In this document: positions 1 to 7,666 of the stretch, piece by piece
Position numbering within the stretch: position 1 is the first letter of the stretch
Layout of the letters: every line of letters starts with the position of its first letter
Assembly (NCBI GenBank): GCA_030600975.1
Contig: JAUVUL010000003.1
Location: forward strand, 1-16,478
DNA from: Candidatus Aegiribacteria sp.
Lineage (GTDB): Bacteria; Fermentibacterota; Fermentibacteria; Fermentibacterales; JCC-6
Direction of reading: 5' to 3'
DNA: 16,478 nucleotides
Made by a program: the position numbers and the translations under genes
Notes under the pieces: generated by a model
Database searches by the model: none
The model's input: the letters and a program-made list of their open reading frames with translations, nothing else
Told to the model about the DNA's origin: nothing

Positions 1-732
1 AGGATTTTCTGCCTGGGATACCAGAACGGCTCATACACGATCTACTACACAGAAGACGGCGGAGTCATCTGGCACAACGCATCCGCATCAGGCTACAGCG
101 GAACTCCCAGCGGTCTTGCAATATGCCCCACGAATGGAAATCTGCTGGCAGCAGCCGGGTCAAGCGGTCTGTACTCGTCCAGCAACGCGGGAGTCACGTG
201 GACAAAGGTCACATATGATTTCAACGGGGCAAATGATCTCATAGAATCAACCCTCTTAAATGGCCTTCTTATCGCGACTTCAAGCGATGGGGTATGGCTC
301 TGGGAGAACTGGACAGGGGCACCTGTTCAGGTAGGGAGTGACCTGGGTCATTCAGACGTTGAATGCCTGGCTGAATCCGATTGCTACCTCTACGCGGGAA
401 CATCCGGAAGCGCTGTATGGAGGTCGTACAACAGCACGGGTATCGGAGAACAGTCCTCAGGCCCTCAGGTTAACTTCACGCTTTCTATAACTCCCAATCC
501 AATATATGGCGGTCTGGCCTCCACAGCCTTCAGCCTGCCCGGGCAACAGCAGATAACATTGACGATCTACGATATCACCGGCAGACAGGTCATGGTTGCG
601 GCGGACGGCATAATGAGCGAAGGAATAAACCAGATAGGCTTTGACACTTCAAACCTCTCAACAGGGATTTACTTCGCAATGCTAACCACTGATAACACTT
701 CGGCAACCGCAAGAATGGTCGTCATAAGGTAA
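1..732 (+). CDS. Secreted Asp-box/beta-propeller-like protein, C-terminal part, with type A (T9SS-like) sorting domain
   Basis: The frame is open from base 1 to TAA at 730-732 (243 residues), so the start lies outside the window. Residues 1-145 contain Asp-box-like turns: TEDGGVIW at 17-24 and SSNAGVTW at 60-67, with a degenerate SSDGVWLW at 94-101. Such turns are typical of sialidase- or VPS10-type beta-propellers, although no catalytic residues can be assigned. Residues 158-243 form a FlgD/Ig-like C-terminal sorting domain: NPI near 166, LTIYDITGRQV at 187-197, then NLSTGIYF at 218-225 and the closing RMVVIR. In the type IX pathway this domain directs export and is then cleaved. The protein is probably extracellular or surface attached. 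It converges with the gene at 792-2060, leaving 59 bases. The propeller assignment is moderate; the sorting domain is clear. Confidence 0.85.
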   Translation, partial: RIFCLGYQNGSYTIYYTEDGGVIWHNASASGYSGTPSGLAICPTNGNLLAAAGSSGLYSSSNAGVTWTKVTYDFNGANDLIESTLLNGLLIATSSDGVWLWENWTGAPVQVGSDLGHSDVECLAESDCYLYAGTSGSAVWRSYNSTGIGEQSSGPQVNFTLSITPNPIYGGLASTAFSLPGQQQITLTIYDITGRQVMVAADGIMSEGINQIGFDTSNLSTGIYFAMLTTDNTSATARMVVIR

Positions 733-791
733 GGGAGAACAGAACAGACGAAACCGGGGACATGCAACACAGCAGCTGATCCAGCCAGCAA

Positions 792-2060
792 TTATCCTTC
801 TGGATGTCCTCCTGGAGGTGGGGGTGGAACAAACGCCATAACCACCTGCGTGCCGTAAACGGGAAAATCGATTGCGCATCGATACCCGCGGAATTCGGGA
901 TCGTTCCACTGAAGATGTGAAAAGACGGATTGAAGCAATTCAACGTAATGTGGTACATTGGTATTGCGGCATTTCGCTGATCCTGTACCAAGGGACTGTA
1001 TAACTTCCAGAAATTCCATTCGATCAATGTCCCGCGATGGATCGTTGATGTCTGCAACGCCATTAAACGCGGTATCGTAGATAAGTAACTGCGGATCAGC
1101 ACCAGGGTATATATCTTCATGAACGAGCACATCGAACAGGAGAAGTCTGGATGGTATGTTTACCTCTGCGAAAACGTAGCCCTTGCGATTGAGCTCCTTC
1201 GGAACATATCGTGGCATTTCGGCAAGATTCACCTCTGCGAGCACTATATCAACGGTTGAAGCGCGTCCGAAGCTGCCGTTCTTCAGTGTGTAGTGTATGA
1301 CATCGTTAACCGAATCAACACTGATAGCGGCATTCGATGACGTACTGAAAGATTCAAGCCTGGCATCGTTCAAGGTCTTAATGGGTTTGCCTTCCAGATT
1401 GAGCGGCACTCGCGGAGCATCACCATCCTCGGTAATTCGCCTTGTAGCAAGTTTGATCGTCGCCCCCGGTCGCAGACGCTGAAGCCCGAGCTGACCGATT
1501 ATCCAGACGATATCGATTCTGTCGCCTCCTTCCGACGGGTGAAGGATAACGGTCGCAAGATTCGTCTGAGCAAGTACGCCTTTCAGCTCACTCATCGCAC
1601 GGAAGGCTGCCTGTTTACGCCTGAGTTCGAAATCCCTGCGTGCTTCGGGCAGCCATGCGCTGATGATTGCATTAAGAGATGCACGGTCACCGGTCTCCTG
1701 GCGAATGAGCGTGTCAAATTGATCAACAACTTTAATCGCCGGATCAATCACGTCTGCTCCTGCTCCGTGCCTGCCTGCATGACGAAGGAAGCGTCTCAGT
1801 GGTTCCGGGCCCGGTATGTGATGCATTACGGCGATGGAATCTCTGGATCTGAGAGCCTTCAGTATACGGCTGGTGAGAACCTTATTAATTCCTAGAAGGC
1901 GGGCAAGAGTCTGTGGGCCATTGGGATACCCTGGAATCTGCTCAATCACTCTGCTCAGTGTTGAGGCAAGCATCGATCCTGTATCGGCTATGCGTCTCTC
2001 GAGATCGCTAACAATGCTCCGTTCATTATCGGATTCTTCGCCATCAATACGTGAAGTCAT
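792..2060 (-). CDS. Unrecognised protein with N-terminal helix-turn-helix; candidate transcriptional regulator
   Basis: The protein is 422 residues long from ATG 2060. An upstream in-frame ATG at 2075 would add five residues, but GGAGGT at 2073-2068 overlaps that codon and stands 7 bases before ATG 2060, which decides the start. Residues 1-40 are charged and helical. Residues 49-72 read as a helix-turn-helix (GPQTLARLLGINKVLTSRIL), followed by a basic stretch (PLRRFLRHAGRHG, 87-99). Residues 105-410 are a soluble mixed alpha/beta region that I do not recognise, and the end is proline rich (VPPPPPGG). There is no signal peptide or membrane segment. It is divergent from the exported-protein gene at 2252 across 191 bases containing a 27-bp palindrome. 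A ligand-binding regulator is a reasonable inference, but the large C-terminal region could equally be enzymatic. Confidence 0.8.
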   Translation of the reverse strand: MTSRIDGEESDNERSIVSDLERRIADTGSMLASTLSRVIEQIPGYPNGPQTLARLLGINKVLTSRILKALRSRDSIAVMHHIPGPEPLRRFLRHAGRHGAGADVIDPAIKVVDQFDTLIRQETGDRASLNAIISAWLPEARRDFELRRKQAAFRAMSELKGVLAQTNLATVILHPSEGGDRIDIVWIIGQLGLQRLRPGATIKLATRRITEDGDAPRVPLNLEGKPIKTLNDARLESFSTSSNAAISVDSVNDVIHYTLKNGSFGRASTVDIVLAEVNLAEMPRYVPKELNRKGYVFAEVNIPSRLLLFDVLVHEDIYPGADPQLLIYDTAFNGVADINDPSRDIDRMEFLEVIQSLGTGSAKCRNTNVPHYVELLQSVFSHLQWNDPEFRGYRCAIDFPVYGTQVVMAFVPPPPPGGHPEG

Positions 2061-2067
2061 TCGATCA

Positions 2068-2073
2068 ACCTCC
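2068..2073 (-). promoter_or_regulatory. Shine-Dalgarno site that fixes the start of the helix-turn-helix gene
   Basis: The minus strand reads GGAGGT here, a near-perfect anti-SD match 7 bases before ATG 2060. It overlaps the G of the upstream in-frame ATG (2075-2073), so that upstream codon is very unlikely to be the start. Confidence 0.8.
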
Positions 2074-2144
2074 ATTATTCAATGTAACATAATACTAGTA
2101 CAATCAACGGGGTCGGAAAAGGTCCGGATGTTCTAGTGAGATAA

Positions 2145-2171
2145 CAAGGAAGTTTCCGGGAAACTTCCTTG
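2145..2171. promoter_or_regulatory. 27-bp palindrome, putative operator overlapping the -35 box
   Basis: Arms CAAGGAAGTTTCC (2145-2157) and GGAAACTTCCTTG (2159-2171) are exact inverted repeats around a single central G. The right arm includes the first three bases of the TTGACA box at 2169-2174. It is not followed by a T-tract and lies upstream of both divergent genes, so it is not placed as a terminator. A dimeric repressor bound here would block the promoter of the gene at 2252. The adjacent helix-turn-helix protein is the obvious candidate; this link is inference. Confidence 0.7.
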
Positions 2172-2197
2172 ACAATAAATCGCGACTTTTCTATACT
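2169..2197 (+). promoter_or_regulatory. Sigma-70-type promoter of the exported-protein gene
   Basis: A perfect -35 TTGACA at 2169-2174 is separated by exactly 17 bases from -10 TATACT at 2192-2197. Transcription would begin near 2204, giving a leader of about 48 bases before ATG 2252. The palindrome at 2145-2171 overlaps the -35 box. Confidence 0.75.
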
Positions 2198-2251
2198 CAC
2201 TCCATGGTTAGAAGAACTTGTTCTATTCAGACTATTCCGATTGGAGTAATA

Positions 2252-2959
2252 ATGCGGTTAACGAACCTTATGACGGCATTCATTCTTCTTTGTACCGTGA
2301 CTCTGTCAATTGCAGAAGAATACACTGAAAATTTCGAAGGCGGCACCAATACTGCGGGATGGACCTTTGGAAATTCCTACGATGAAATAGAAACATCCGG
2401 GGGAAATCCGGGATACTGGTTTCACAACGATTATCTCATCACTTTCGGGCCGATTCTCCGGTGCGATTTCTACGCAGATCATTTTACCGGCAACTACCGC
2501 TCTATGGATGTAACTTCAATAAGTATCGACGGTCGTTCAGACTTTATCGAATGGGGCTCATCGATCAACATGTCGATTCTCCTGCGCTGCACCAACGGTA
2601 CACCGGAAAATTATGAAGATGATGATTTCGCCTACTTCACCGGACCCATGATTCCCCAACCGGGCGAGGGCTGGAAGGATTACACGTTTCTTGTTCCGAG
2701 TCAGTCAATCGAACCCATTCCCGAAGGCTGGTACGGTGGATGCGGTATCGATCCGGAGAACTTCCGTCCGGGGATTGACTGGAATGATATCATTGAGAAT
2801 GTGGACCGCCTGGAAATCTGGTGGTGGCATCCGGCCATGGTCGGTATCATACAGCTATGGGATGTAGGCGCGGACAATATCACGATCGTTCACGAGGGTT
2901 CAGCGCTGGAGAGTGGCACATGGGGGCAGGTCAAGAATCTACTCGGGGGAAATATGTAG
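2252..2959 (+). CDS. Small exported beta-sandwich-like protein of unknown function
   Basis: ATG 2252 is preceded by GGAG at 2243-2246 (5-base spacing). The in-frame ATG at 2204 has no ribosome site and coincides with the predicted transcription start. The 235-residue product begins with a signal peptide (basic MRLTN, hydrophobic core to about residue 19, then SIA before EEYTENFEGG). The mature part is acidic and aromatic rich, with WTF, IEWG and EIWWWHP segments and a late DVGADNITI. This pattern, with an opening 'NFEGG...GWTFGN', resembles galactose-binding or laminin-G-like jelly rolls found in secreted proteins, but no family can be named. There is no C-terminal sorting domain; it ends in TWGQVKNLLGGNM. 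It is divergent from the helix-turn-helix gene and converges with the TPR gene ending at 3004. Confidence 0.8.
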   Translation: MRLTNLMTAFILLCTVTLSIAEEYTENFEGGTNTAGWTFGNSYDEIETSGGNPGYWFHNDYLITFGPILRCDFYADHFTGNYRSMDVTSISIDGRSDFIEWGSSINMSILLRCTNGTPENYEDDDFAYFTGPMIPQPGEGWKDYTFLVPSQSIEPIPEGWYGGCGIDPENFRPGIDWNDIIENVDRLEIWWWHPAMVGIIQLWDVGADNITIVHEGSALESGTWGQVKNLLGGNM

Positions 2960-3003
2960 CAGCTCTTCCCGAATGTAACTCCATCTGAAGACAGATTCTG
3001 TTT

Positions 3004-4344
3004 CTACTCCCGGGTGTAGTCTTTGCCGTAAAGCTTGATAGAGCACTCAGGGCAGATCCCGTGAGTGATTTTCGCATCGGAGTGATCTGCGATATAGGAC
3101 TCGATCTGCTGCCAGTAACCGTCATCGTCCCTGACCTTCTTGCAGTTCGCGCAGATAGGGAGCATGCCCTGAAGTCTTCTCACATCCGCAAGGGCATCAC
3201 GAAGCTGATCATTCATACTGGAAAGCTCCACGTTCTTCAGACGATATATCTCGGCTTCCCTTTCCTTCTTCTCGGTTTCGAACTGCACCTGAAGCCCCGC
3301 TATCTTTTCCATGCTCTTTCCGTTCAGATGCTCGTCCAGGCTTGTTATCAGTTCCCGGGAATACATTAATGCTTTCTGCAGATCCCCCTTTTCCTCGTAC
3401 AGCTTAGTAGCATTCTCCAGACAGAGGATTTCCCAGTCCTCCAGCTTCAGCTTCCTTGTTATCTCCAAACCTTTCATGATACATTCTTCAGCTTCATCGA
3501 GACGCCCCAGGGCCGTGTATACCCCGCCTAAACAACCGTATGTGTAGGCAACACCTCTCCTGTTGCCGATCTCCTCATACAGTTCAAGGCTCCTGATGAA
3601 GAAGCCCTTAGCTGATTCGTTATCGCAAAGGTCTTCATGCAGACTTCCCAGATTACCCAGAGTGCTTGCGATACCTTTTTTGTCTCCAAGATCTTCCCTG
3701 ATATCAAGGGCTTTCTGGAAGTACTCTCGAGCCATTTCCAGCTCTTCCTTTTTTCCGTATACAGAACCGATGTTGTTGTAGAGGTATGCCAGTTTATGAC
3801 GGTTACCGGACTCCTCCCAGATCTTCCGCACATATTCATAGAATGATTGGGCCTGCTCCAGGCGAAGCAGGCTGCTGAAGCATGAGCCTATGTTGAAGTA
3901 GCAAAGGGCAAGTTCTTCTTCACTTGCACCACATTCCTGTTTCTGCGTTAGAGACTCGTGGTAGTGCTCAAGAGCCTTGTCGATCATACCCTGAAATTTG
4001 TAAGTGGTGGCCATGGTGCCATGAATTATTGCCATACCTTTCTTGTCCCCGAGTTGCTTGAAGATCTCCATTGACTTCCGGCAATACGATATCGCCTCAG
4101 CGAAGTTCCCCTTCTCGCAACTGATTATTCCAAGCGTTCTGAAGCTTTGAGCCTGCTCGGCAGGCAATTCCAGTCTCCCTGCAATATCCTGTGCTTCCAG
4201 AACACAGGTTTTCGCTTTGCGGGGATCTGAATTGAAATAGGCGTAGGCAAGTTTATTCAGGATCACTGTCAGTTCTGAACCGGCGGGTTCGAGTCTGAGT
4301 CTTTCGAGTTCCTTTTCCAGAGCTATGACTTCCTCATTCGGCAT
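3004..4344 (-). CDS. TPR protein with coiled coil and C-terminal Cys4 module (copy 1)
   Basis: The start is ATG 4344, with GGAG at 4356-4353 and 8-base spacing, exactly as in the paralogue at 13967; the GTG at 4353 overlaps this ribosome site. The product has 446 residues and no signal peptide. Residues 66-339 are about seven TPR units at a regular 40-residue period (for example LYNNIGSVYGKKEELEMA at 188-205), the long-repeat type seen in kinesin light chain/MalT-like scaffolds. Residues 343-392 form a charged coiled coil. The tail, LPICANCKKVRDDDGYW at 395-411 through THGICPEC at 427-434, carries Cys398, 401, 431 and 434, spaced like a zinc-binding site. This tail is known at the ends of receiver and PAS proteins, but its function is not established. 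An adaptor role in signalling is inference. The N-terminal half has diverged from copy 2 more than the C-terminal half. Confidence 0.9.
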   Translation of the reverse strand: MPNEEVIALEKELERLRLEPAGSELTVILNKLAYAYFNSDPRKAKTCVLEAQDIAGRLELPAEQAQSFRTLGIISCEKGNFAEAISYCRKSMEIFKQLGDKKGMAIIHGTMATTYKFQGMIDKALEHYHESLTQKQECGASEEELALCYFNIGSCFSSLLRLEQAQSFYEYVRKIWEESGNRHKLAYLYNNIGSVYGKKEELEMAREYFQKALDIREDLGDKKGIASTLGNLGSLHEDLCDNESAKGFFIRSLELYEEIGNRRGVAYTYGCLGGVYTALGRLDEAEECIMKGLEITRKLKLEDWEILCLENATKLYEEKGDLQKALMYSRELITSLDEHLNGKSMEKIAGLQVQFETEKKEREAEIYRLKNVELSSMNDQLRDALADVRRLQGMLPICANCKKVRDDDGYWQQIESYIADHSDAKITHGICPECSIKLYGKDYTRE

Positions 4345-4352
4345 GCCACACA

Positions 4353-4385
4353 CTCCATAACCTCTTCAAAACGGCCATCTTCCTG
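4353..4385 (-). promoter_or_regulatory. Conserved 5' leader element of TPR copy 1
   Basis: This 33-base leader ending in the GGAG ribosome site differs from 13976-14008, ahead of TPR copy 2, at only three or four positions by eye. It lies outside the coding region. Conservation may only reflect recent duplication, or may mark an mRNA element. Confidence 0.45.
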
Positions 4386-4435
4386 CAGAGCGAAAAGAGG
4401 ACGCTTTCTCTTTCAAAATTCCATCGCTCAAATGC

Positions 4436-4464
4436 ATAATAGTCGTTCGTGTTACAGCTGTCAA
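4436..4464 (-). promoter_or_regulatory. Consensus sigma-70-type promoter of TPR copy 1
   Basis: On the minus strand, -35 TTGACA (4464-4459) is followed after 17 bases by -10 TATTAT (4441-4436). The same -35, spacing and -10 occur ahead of TPR copy 2. The distance from the -10 box to the ATG is about 25 bases longer here than in copy 2. Confidence 0.75.
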
Positions 4465-4726
4465 TTAATCAGAACAGCGCTGAACTCCCCTTGCCCCCGG
4501 GGATACATCCGCCTCCATAATCGATACCCATGCCATGAATAACGATCCAGCATGCCCTGTCCAGCCGCGCTTTCCTGTGAGACAAGAATACTGAGAGTAC
4601 CGAGAGTAATCCTGTCCTGTCAATACCATGAAGAGATGATGGAACACAATGAACACATGCTCGTTCGACTGATTAAATCTTCCTTGATGCAGGAATCTCG
4701 TTCTCCGGAAGAGTTTACTTCGGAAC
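4465..4726. other. Intergenic region between the soluble hybrid kinase and TPR copy 1; no gene supported
   Basis: Open frames exist on both strands, but none has a good ribosome site, recognisable motif or clear start. On the + strand a 9-base unit is repeated twice in tandem (4590-4607, ACTGAGAGT then ACCGAGAGT). No convincing terminator for the kinase operon was seen. Confidence 0.5.
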
Positions 4727-6523
4727 TTACTCCGGGCGGTACTGACTCCTCTTTTTTGGAAGCCACTTATCCAATACATCGGAAAGAGCCTGAATACTCA
4801 CAGGCTTGGAAATGTAATCATCCATACCTGCCTCCAGACATCTCTCCCGGTCGCCATGCATGGCATGAGCGGTCATCGCTATGATGATGATCTTCCCGTT
4901 GAGCACTGAAGTTTTAGGATCGCGAATGTGACGTGTTGTTTCGAACCCATCCATCTCGGGCATCTGAACGTCCATCAGCACCAGATCGAATGGTATTGAC
5001 TCAAGAGTTCCAAGCACCTCAATGCCGTTTGAAACCACCTCTGCAGTGAAACCGAGCTTTTTCAATATACCAATAGCAACCTGCTGACTAACTATGTTAT
5101 CTTCTGCCACAAGAATGCGCGCGCTCAAATAACGAATCTCTCGAATCGAGTGCCTTGTAACTATGGTATGCTCTTTCTTGATTACTTCTTCGGACAATAC
5201 TTTTGAAATGCAGTCGAACAAATCCGACTGCTTCAAAGGCTTGGTCAAGTAAGCAGCAAAACCAATATCCTCTGCACGCCTGGCATCACCACGCATCCCC
5301 ACAGAGGTCATCATCAGAAGACGTGTGTTTTTCAACGCAGGGTCGAGCAGAATGTGCTTACCCAGGGTTTCACCATTCATACCTGGCATCTGCATATCGA
5401 TGATGGCAGCTTGAAAAGGGTCCTCCACTTCGACAGCCTCGCGCAGAAGATGCAGAGCCGTTTCGCCCTCCTTCGCCTCCTCTGTTCGGATATCCCAGGC
5501 ACCTAACTGAGCGAGCAGTATCTCCCGATTGGTTGCGTTATCATCTACTATCAGAATGCGAGATCCGCGCACATCAGCCGGTGGAAGTATCTTGCGCTCC
5601 CGTTCAGGCTGCTTTGGAAACCGTGCCGTAAACCAGAACTTCGAGCCCTTACCCTCCTTGCTCTCTACACCGATCTTACCCCCCATCAGCTCTACAAGCT
5701 GCTTCGAAATGGCAAGCCCTAATCCCGTACCTCCAAACCTGCGCGTTGTAGAGGTATCCACCTGAGTAAAATGTTCGAAAAGAATGTTCATCTTGTTCTC
5801 AGGAATGCCCAATCCGGTGTCGTATACTGAAAATCGGATCAGAGCTTCATCCTCCGTTTCCGATTCCAGGTTTGCTCGAATAGCCACCTCACCCTCTGAC
5901 GTGAACTTCAAGGCGTTGCCTACCAAGTTGGTAAGGACCTGCCGTAAACGACCGGGATCTCCTCGAAGATGAGAAGGAACACCGGGCGATGCAGCGCAGA
6001 TAAACTCCAATCCCTTTTCATCCGCCCTTAGAGCCATCGTCTCGGCGAAATCCTCCAGAAGAACGAGAAGATTGAAATCAAGGATTTCCATCTCCAGCAT
6101 ACCCGCCTCGATCTTGGAAAAATCCAGAATCTGGTTGATTATTTCCAGTAAAGACTCACCGCTTAATCGAACAGTCTCGGCGAAATCCCGCTGTTCATCG
6201 TCCAGATCAGTACTTAACAGCAGACTTATCATACCTATAACACCGTTCATCGGTGTCCTGATCTCGTGACTCATGTTCGCCAGAAACTCGCTTTTGGTAC
6301 GATTGGCGATCTCTGCGAGTTCTTTTGCTTTCTGGAGATCCAGGGTTCTGGATTTGACTTTTTCCTGTAGAAGGATATTTCTTTCAAAAAGAGAATATGA
6401 ACTCCCTGTGGATTGAATGCTTTTCCTGACTCTCTTTTTTAGTGCAGATGTTATTTTTTTCTGTTTTTCCAGTTTCTTTTCCAGGTCAATTATTTTCAAT
6501 TTCAGGTCATCTTTTTTATTCAT
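4727..6523 (-). CDS. Soluble hybrid histidine kinase with two receiver domains
   Basis: The product has 598 residues and no membrane segment or N-terminal sensor domain. Residues 1-75 are a strongly charged coiled coil. HisKA contains the phospho-acceptor His86 in [14 protein letters not shown]. The ATPase domain has the N box near Asn199/Asn203 ([11 protein letters not shown]), DTGLGI at 235-240 and [13 protein letters not shown] at 264-276. Receiver 1 (about 322-443) has Asp376 and Lys428. Receiver 2 (about 469-590) has Asp518 in [11 protein letters not shown] and Lys573. Both receivers keep their phosphorylation residues. It follows the FIST gene by only 3 bases, so sensing is probably supplied in trans by that protein. 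No HPt domain is present, so transfer must use a separate HPt protein. The ATG at 6523 has a purine-rich AAAGG upstream. It is BarA-like without the membrane and HAMP parts. Confidence 0.95.
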   Translation of the reverse strand: MNKKDDLKLKIIDLEKKLEKQKKITSALKKRVRKSIQSTGSSYSLFERNILLQEKVKSRTLDLQKAKELAEIANRTKSEFLANMSHEIRTPMNGVIGMISLLLSTDLDDEQRDFAETVRLSGESLLEIINQILDFSKIEAGMLEMEILDFNLLVLLEDFAETMALRADEKGLEFICAASPGVPSHLRGDPGRLRQVLTNLVGNALKFTSEGEVAIRANLESETEDEALIRFSVYDTGLGIPENKMNILFEHFTQVDTSTTRRFGGTGLGLAISKQLVELMGGKIGVESKEGKGSKFWFTARFPKQPERERKILPPADVRGSRILIVDDNATNREILLAQLGAWDIRTEEAKEGETALHLLREAVEVEDPFQAAIIDMQMPGMNGETLGKHILLDPALKNTRLLMMTSVGMRGDARRAEDIGFAAYLTKPLKQSDLFDCISKVLSEEVIKKEHTIVTRHSIREIRYLSARILVAEDNIVSQQVAIGILKKLGFTAEVVSNGIEVLGTLESIPFDLVLMDVQMPEMDGFETTRHIRDPKTSVLNGKIIIIAMTAHAMHGDRERCLEAGMDDYISKPVSIQALSDVLDKWLPKKRSQYRPE

Positions 6524-6526
6524 AAG

Positions 6527-7666
6527 TCAAACCTTTGAAGAATGATATCCTAAAGTTACTCCTGTTAGTGTTTGATTGATATGCAATGAGTTGAACTGTT
6601 CACCAAACGTATTGAATCCTATGAATTTGATCTTTTGGAGCTCATTTTCTACATCTTTACTTAACTTCTTTTCCATGATCTCCAGACGCCTCAGAATGCA
6701 ATCGAAGCCTATAGTCAATTCGATTTCAGAGAAATCAGTTTGCAGCTTCTTGATCTTATCCTTTAAAGTATCAACAATTCCAACACCCTTTGCTACAATC
6801 AAGGGTAATCCTTCGTCAATAGCGCAGAAGAAGGTCAGGCTGCCATCGTCATTCATTTTCTGTATTGAACGCACATACCAGTCATCTCCGATCTGCAGCA
6901 TGACCGGATGCATGGCGAATGTCTGGGAAGTTAATTCCTTAACATCCAGACCAATAATTCTTGCGTACTCCTCTGCGGCGGGTCCTCCATCTATTTCATA
7001 GACTATCCTTTGTGATGGATCTGCCTCCGTAATAACCATGTCCATTTCCGACGGAACGAAGTGCTGTATTTTGAATGTTTCGAAATCCAGAGAGGTTTCG
7101 ATGAGCGAAAAGACCGCTGCATCTGATATGAACTCTCCTTTGAAATACACTTTTGTTTCTTCAAAATCCAGGCTGTCTCCGGCTGAAGCGCCGATCAAGG
7201 GTACCCCTTTAAGAACACTATGCAAGGCGGCTGTAACCAGTTCTTCCAAAACAGACAGGCCATCAATCAACAAGATACCGAACATCTTATTGGGATCGAG
7301 TTTATGCGAAAGCGTTAATCTGGATGATAAATCGTCCGCTATTTCTTTGGCGGACTTGACATCGAATTCTTTAAGCGGAGTCATCATATACGGATGCAAT
7401 CTAAACACCTTCGATGACAAACTTACGGCGACCATCCCGCCATTTATATACCAGGTGCCTATTTCACCAGCAGTCTTACAACCAATAACCGGGCAGGAAA
7501 ATGTCTTGTTCATTTCGAAAGCCAGCTTGTCCAGGTCATAGTCCGCTGCGCAGAAGAATATTACACCTCCCATCTCTTCCTGGTAAATACTCTCGTAAAG
7601 CTCTTTGACAGCAGTTTTTTCGTCTGTAGTAACTACTTCAGTAATTCTTGTGAATCGATTATTCAT
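6527..7666 (-). CDS. FIST-domain sensor protein (NosP-like candidate)
   Basis: The 379-residue soluble protein has a FIST N-terminal domain (about 30-220; IGCKTAGEIG at 61-70, LLIDGLS at 132-138, LIGASAGDSLDF at 157-168) and a FIST C-terminal domain (about 222-372; FDCILRRL at 321-328, then NTFGEQFN and NQTLTGVTLG near the end). These are family hallmarks. FIST proteins are input modules for bacterial signalling, and the NosP subset binds haem and senses nitric oxide while regulating a neighbouring histidine kinase. Here a soluble hybrid kinase begins 3 bases after the TGA, strongly suggesting a sensor-kinase pair. Histidines available as ligands include His91, His202 and His253; which, if any, binds haem cannot be told by eye. 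The ATG at 7666 has AGGAAGAGG about 6 bases upstream. Confidence 0.92.
   Translation of the reverse strand: MNNRFTRITEVVTTDEKTAVKELYESIYQEEMGGVIFFCAADYDLDKLAFEMNKTFSCPVIGCKTAGEIGTWYINGGMVAVSLSSKVFRLHPYMMTPLKEFDVKSAKEIADDLSSRLTLSHKLDPNKMFGILLIDGLSVLEELVTAALHSVLKGVPLIGASAGDSLDFEETKVYFKGEFISDAAVFSLIETSLDFETFKIQHFVPSEMDMVITEADPSQRIVYEIDGGPAAEEYARIIGLDVKELTSQTFAMHPVMLQIGDDWYVRSIQKMNDDGSLTFFCAIDEGLPLIVAKGVGIVDTLKDKIKKLQTDFSEIELTIGFDCILRRLEIMEKKLSKDVENELQKIKFIGFNTFGEQFNSLHINQTLTGVTLGYHSSKV

Noticed and set aside
2145..2171. Reading the palindrome as an intrinsic terminator
   Set aside because: No T-run follows, and it is upstream of two divergent genes, overlapping a -35 box.
2204..2251. Longer N-terminus for the exported protein starting at ATG 2204
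   Set aside because: The codon lies at the predicted transcription start, lacks a ribosome site, and would place 16 residues before a normal signal peptide.
4590..4607. Two tandem 9-base units as a repeat array or regulator-binding iterons
   Set aside because: Only two imperfect copies, not near a promoter; likely chance.
4465..4779. 104-codon minus-strand frame after the hybrid kinase
   Set aside because: It overlaps the kinase 3' end in another frame, has coding-unlike composition and no ribosome site.
4552..4884. 110-codon + strand frame running into the kinase gene
   Set aside because: No ribosome site or known motif, and its second half is antisense to the receiver domain of the kinase.
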